DNA of 64,000 bases, taken from Leptopterna dolabrata. Its lineage: Eukaryota > Arthropoda > Insecta > Hemiptera > Miridae. The stretch is from assembly GCA_954871275.1 (NCBI GenBank), contig OX940975.1, forward strand, positions 8,060,001 through 8,124,000, read 5' to 3'. The translations under genes and the position numbers were made by a program. Below the pieces are notes generated by a model. That model saw nothing but the letters and a program-made list of their open reading frames with translations, was not told the origin of the DNA and did no database searches. Positions 24,201 to 30,200 of the stretch are shown one piece after another (within the stretch, counting starts at the first letter, position 1; every line of letters begins with the position of its first letter).

Positions 24201-27200
24201 GCAGTATTTGATTCATCTTATATAGTTAGGTGCCGCGAACCATATTCGGGTATGCGCACGTTATTTATTTAATTTAAAAAAATTAAATTCGATTCCATCT
24301 TGAGAATTTGGACACCAACCGCACTCTTACGATAAGTAATACTTTTTCTATGATTTCCTCAAATTTTCCTCCAATTGTGCGTCATTGCACCCCTCTTGCC
24401 TCAGCTGGACCCCCCCTGACCATTGTGACGTCAGAATTGGGAGATTATTGGTTAAAGTTGGCGCGCGCGCGCGTGTGTGTGTCTGTGTTTGAGAGGGAGT
24501 GAAGGGGTATCTATAGAGGAAAATAATTTGCAGCGTTTTTTTTTTTTTTATGAGCGAATCACAAGGTTTATTATTGGAAATAATTTAAACAAAAGTGGAT
24601 ATTATATTACTTCGTTATTACGTAAGGCCTTCCAATTAGTGAAGAAAGAATGTTTTGCCAATAACCGATGACGGCCTCGTACCCTTAAAAACAAAGGCAG
24701 TTCCTGGCGAATTCTTTAGGAGCTCCGTTTGTAGGTTACAGAGTCTCTCCTTACACAGCCTGAAGTGTAGGCATTTCAACGGAATGGAGGAAGGAGACGC
24801 TGACCATGTAATTTTAAAATGCTCCTAATTCCAGAACCAAAGAAAAGAATTATGGGAAGACCTCGTCCAGGGAAAAAGTGGAGTTTCCAACTAGAATGAA
24901 ATGTCTAATGAGTAATAGTAAGACTTACATATCTATAGTGAAGTTCATCAAGAAATGTGACATCGAACTGTAATAATTAAATGAAATCATAAACAATGTG
25001 AACCATGAACAACAAGCGCTGAATTGGTTGATTGAGGCGAGGGAGCGAACTCTAATGGGAAGAGAGTTTCCACACTCTTGCACCCGTCACACCAAAAGAA
25101 CCTCCCATGGCCCGGGACGTGTGCTGCGTAGAATGCGGGAACGAGATGGAAGGGCACGGGATGTAAGACCGTTCTGATATTCAGGAACCAAACCATGGGC
25201 AATGTTGAAGGTCAGAGTTAAATGCTGCAGATATTGAAAAGATCGAGGCCAATGAGAGAACTTCCAAAACCGAAGATGCGAGCTCGGGGTGTAGGAATGT
25301 AGGCATATCGCACACATTATTGAAGGCGATCTCAAGCCGATGTTTCAAAGAACGGTCAAGTGAAGAACTGCCTAAATAATGAGTCGCATTAGAGGAAGGA
25401 TTACAGCGACGACAGGTTCCTTTTGAAATTGGGTAGGGTGAAAAAGTATGGGTTGTTTAGTTGAACATGTAAGGGCCGGTTTCACCAACACAGATTAAAC
25501 CTGGTATCAATAAATTCTGGATTCAAATTTGATCTGGGGTTCAGAGCTTCGACAGTTTCACCAACGTTTTTGATCCGCGGTTTAGCCGAACTTGGGTTTA
25601 AGCCGAGATTGTTTAGTTTGCATCAGCATTGCTATCCCCAGAAACGCCAATCCCGTATTGCAGGTGACATGGAGGAGAGATGCTCATCCATGGGTGGTGG
25701 ATCTGTGATATTTCTTCTATGGATAATTACTTTTTGTCCACCATCCATTGTTGTGGAGACATTAAAGATTGAACTGTATAACAGGTGTGGAAATTTCGCG
25801 ATTTTTCTCACTTATGCCTCTGTCGTTCTGAGAACTTCCACTCCACTCCACTGTCATTACTAAAAAAGATGATCTTTCGAGAGAGCTGATTGCCATTCTA
25901 CCTAACTACCTAACCTACTGCTCTTGTAATAAATTATAAGATAGCCTATCTAGGCTCTTGTATAAAAGGTATCTACTTTTTTACAATAATTCGCTTTATG
26001 CTGAAGAAGTTATACATGTACTTATTAACGCAGTCCGCAAGTACCTACCACGTACTATGAAGGTTTGTGTGCATACTCGAGGAAATAAATAATGATGGGT
26101 CCGACGTTGTTGCCTACCTGGTTTGGTGTAAAATTATATTTATTACACTTTTTTTTTTGTTCTCACCTTTCTGTTTCGAAAACTAGAAGGCTTTCTCTTG
26201 CATCGAGCACGAAGCTCATCCCTTCCTTGGGAAGGCGGAACCTCGCGAAAAAATCGCCATCATCCCACGTGTGGAAATGCTCGACCCTTTCACGAATTAT
26301 CCGCCGTCTGGGCACGGCTACTTCCAGAAGTTCATTGAAATCTTCATCCGAGGATGACTCAAACACATCAATGAAACGATTCATCGCACTAAATGTTGAT
26401 GCAAGTTGATAAGTATGAAAAACACTGATAAAATAGATTTCAAAATGGTGATGGCCTGGCGGAGAATCGGAGATCAAACTTAGATCGGAGGTTTAAACTA
26501 CCTGAAAAGAGGTATCAACTTTAATGCGCCGTTAGCGCGAGTTATTCCGAGATTAGGCGTTCGTGAAACTGTCATTTCTCAGAATCAATGGCTTAAACCT
26601 CAGCAGAGATTGAACTCTGGATAATACGTGTTGGTGAAACCGGCCCTAAGTGAGTTGGGCAGTGATGCTCAAGTTAACAATGGTATCAGTATATACGGGA
26701 TGACTACACTATCTACCAGTACCAGTATCATATTTGCCGGTGGGGGGGGGGGGGGGGGGGGTTGAATTCTGACAGAGGAGCTTCTGTGTCGTGTGAACAA
26801 GCCTCTGTGGCAAACTGATGTGTTGATGGATTGATGCAATATAATGCTGCTCCACGTGAACCAGACTTAAGCCACGATTACACGAGGCCCGTAGACAGTC
26901 CAGCTGGCTGGCGCCAGTGAGGGAAACTGGACTGGCCTGAAACCTGCTCCTCAAGCCAGTCAACTGGCACGGCATTTTTCGACTGGACTGGCCCACCACC
27001 GGCCTCCAGTGGTGTTTGCACGGAGCCAGCTACTGGCGCTAGTGACCTGGCTTCCACGGACTGGCCTCGTGTAATCACGGCTTCAGGGCTGAGACACTAG
27101 AACTAGCATTTGGTTGCGAGATATTGGAGCTGACAATATTTCGATGTTCTCAACTTACAATTTTTCAAATATGCTACTGTGTAGTGGAAATCGTCAAAAA

Positions 27201-30200
27201 AATCAAAATTTGAATTCGCTGTCTCATCGACTTCATTCCGGGGAGCAAAATCGGTCCAAGTTGGTCTCACTGTAGCTGTACCCCTATCTGTATGTCAAGT
27301 ATTACGGATACCTCACATTCAAAATTCAATACAGTATTCAAAACATCAATATTTCATTGTAAATGTTTGTACAGGTTGTACAGAGAAGATCATGAAAAGT
27401 TGAACCCACATACAGTCAGTGAAATGAGGAGATGTGAACTGAGTGGATCTATAATAAAATTGAAGGCACTTGGGATTGACAATATCGTCAGATTCAACTT
27501 CCCTTCGCCTCCTCCGGCAAAGAACTTACTTGCAGGTTGGTGTTGCTTTAAAATTCCCAGTGCCTTTACTAATATCAACCATAACATAATGTCAACCATA
27601 ATGTTTTCGTGTCACAGTCCACATTGAACTAAAATGTGGTGAGTTCCTGCTGGATACCAAAACTCAACTGTCGACAGCCCCCCTAGTTTACTCAGTGTGT
27701 ATCCCTACTTCAGTTATATTACACCACTTAATTTTCTACGGATGAATTGTTCTCTACGGATGTTTTGCTGTAGGTTTTGGTGTCACAGACCACATTGCTC
27801 TAAAATGTGGTGAGTTCCTGCTGGATACCACCAAAATTCAATCGTCAGTAGCCCCACTAGTTTACTCACTGTGTATCACTACTTCAGCGTTATTACACCA
27901 CTTGAGTAAAATTACGTCCTCCTTTCCAGGCCTCGAACTTCTCCATGCATTAGGAGCAGTGGATGACAGTGCTGAGTTGACACGGCCACTTGGATATCGA
28001 ATGGCAGAGTTTCCGCTAACTCCTCATGAAACTAAATGTCTCATTACCTCGTGTAAGTTTTTGAACTCCCAAATTTGTTTACCACCTTTAAAAAAATGCA
28101 ACGAATTCTTACATACTGGTTCATTATCAGCCTTTCTTCCTAGTTTTCCCTTGAAACAGCCATGATTTATATGTAAAAAAAAAGTGGTGAGTTAAGTGAG
28201 GGCAGTGTCCCATATAATGATAGTCAAAAACCGAATGTTTCGCGTTTTTCTTGAAATAAAATAACCCGTGTTAGGCTTTGTGACCAAATGTAGAGGGTAG
28301 TTGGGAACTGCCTTGATGATAATTTCACGATCAAGTCATTACTTACGTACATTTATGTCTTGACTACCAACAGTTATCCTTTGATATTTGGGAACCGAAT
28401 ATCAAAGAACGCTCAAGGCAGCCATTCGACCAATATCTGCAATTGGCAATTTTTGTGGGTTACAAATTCTCCTTTTTTTGGCTGAAGTCTGTTTAATAAC
28501 GGAAATTAACACTTAAACACCACATAACAAGTGTGAAATTTGAATTTTCTGCGTTCCCGCTAGAAGTGACTTATCAGGTAAATCGTGGAGTAGTTCAACT
28601 CGTATCCCGCTTAGAGACCTTGAGCATTTCTTAAAAAGATGTACAGAACCGCATTAGATGGATGAATGGAACCACAAATTTATCAATAAATTTAAAAAAC
28701 ACGTCCTCAAAATCAAACAGAAGGGAAGGTCACGGCAAAGGTTCTTGAAGGTTGCCATGGATGTTTGCCAATTCTAATGTTGGGTTGTTGGCAGCATTGA
28801 GAACCTTCATCCCTGAGGCTTTGCTCCGCCTACTTGGGTCAACAACCAGTCAGATGTCAATAGACCTGATACGTCATTTTTTGCAGCATTTTTACTTTTA
28901 ATCACCTTTAACAACGGTTTTTTGAAAACGGGCTTCAAACTGCTATTTTTATTTATTTATTTTTTTTTTAAAACAGTTTTTGACGAAAACTCCCCATTAC
29001 TTCCTTTTTGAGGACACAAAGTAGATATAGTGTAACTTGGATTGTTTTGAATCAGCTGTCTTCAATCACTGGTTACCTGGCTGTTGCATCTGTTTGATTC
29101 AAGCTCTTGTTGATATTTGTTATGTATTGATTGAAAATTATTACTAGAACCGTATTACCCGCAGGTGAATGGGGTTGCTCATGGGAAATGGCTGTGATTA
29201 TTGCTTGTCGTCAGGTGGAGTCTCTTTTTGTCACAATCCCCTCTGGAGAGCTCTCGATCAAAGCTCGAGTGAAGAGAAGAGACTTCGAAGTAGAGGAAGG
29301 GGATTTACTCACAGCCTTCAACGTCTACTCGGCTTACAGTAGTGTTGCAGCTGACAGAAAGAAACACTGGTGTTACTCCAGGTTTATCAGCCTCAAGTCC
29401 ATGGAGCGTGTCACTCAGCTCATCAATCAGATGGGGAGTCTCCTTAGGAAATGTGACTTGGAGCTCACATCATGCAAAGGTGAGTGCTACTCAGTGGTGA
29501 CAAGTGGTGGTCTATTATATAAATACTGATAAATTCGAGGGACAAATTTCGCTTGAATGACGAGTAGATGGGAAAAATAACAGGATACATGACTTATCAA
29601 GGTGCCTAACTAGAAACGCTAATATTTGATAATTATGATAAAGTAATACGACGTTTCAAAACGTTTCGAAGCTTTTACATTCAGGAAATGTTAAACATTT
29701 TGACCACATATTGAGTGTTCACTTGAGGGCTTGTTCCAAACAATAGACAAAATAGAGCTCTTGATTTTCAGGTAATATGGAGATGGTGTGTAAATGCATC
29801 GTTTCTGGATTCTTCCCAAATGCTGCTTACCTCCACTACTCGGGTGTATACAAGACTGTGAGAGGCCTGCAGGATTTGGCCATACACCCGTCTTCGGTTC
29901 TCTATACTCTCCAGCAACCTCAATGGTGAGATAAAACCAATGCTTTAAACTCTTCTGGGGAGTCAGTCCGAATAAATAAATAAAACATTCGATTTTTTTA
30001 GTCTGATATTATTCTGTACTCAATTCTGATCAGTTTGGTATATAATATTTGATTGTTCCGCGTATGGAAACCCTAAGAAAATGGAGTTCAAAGTTGACCA
30101 TCTTATGGGTGTGCTCCCACACTAGAGAACAGACGTTGATCTTCGGGGACCACTTGAAGACGTCGACAAACGGGATGAATGATACTCGTGCATTTCCATT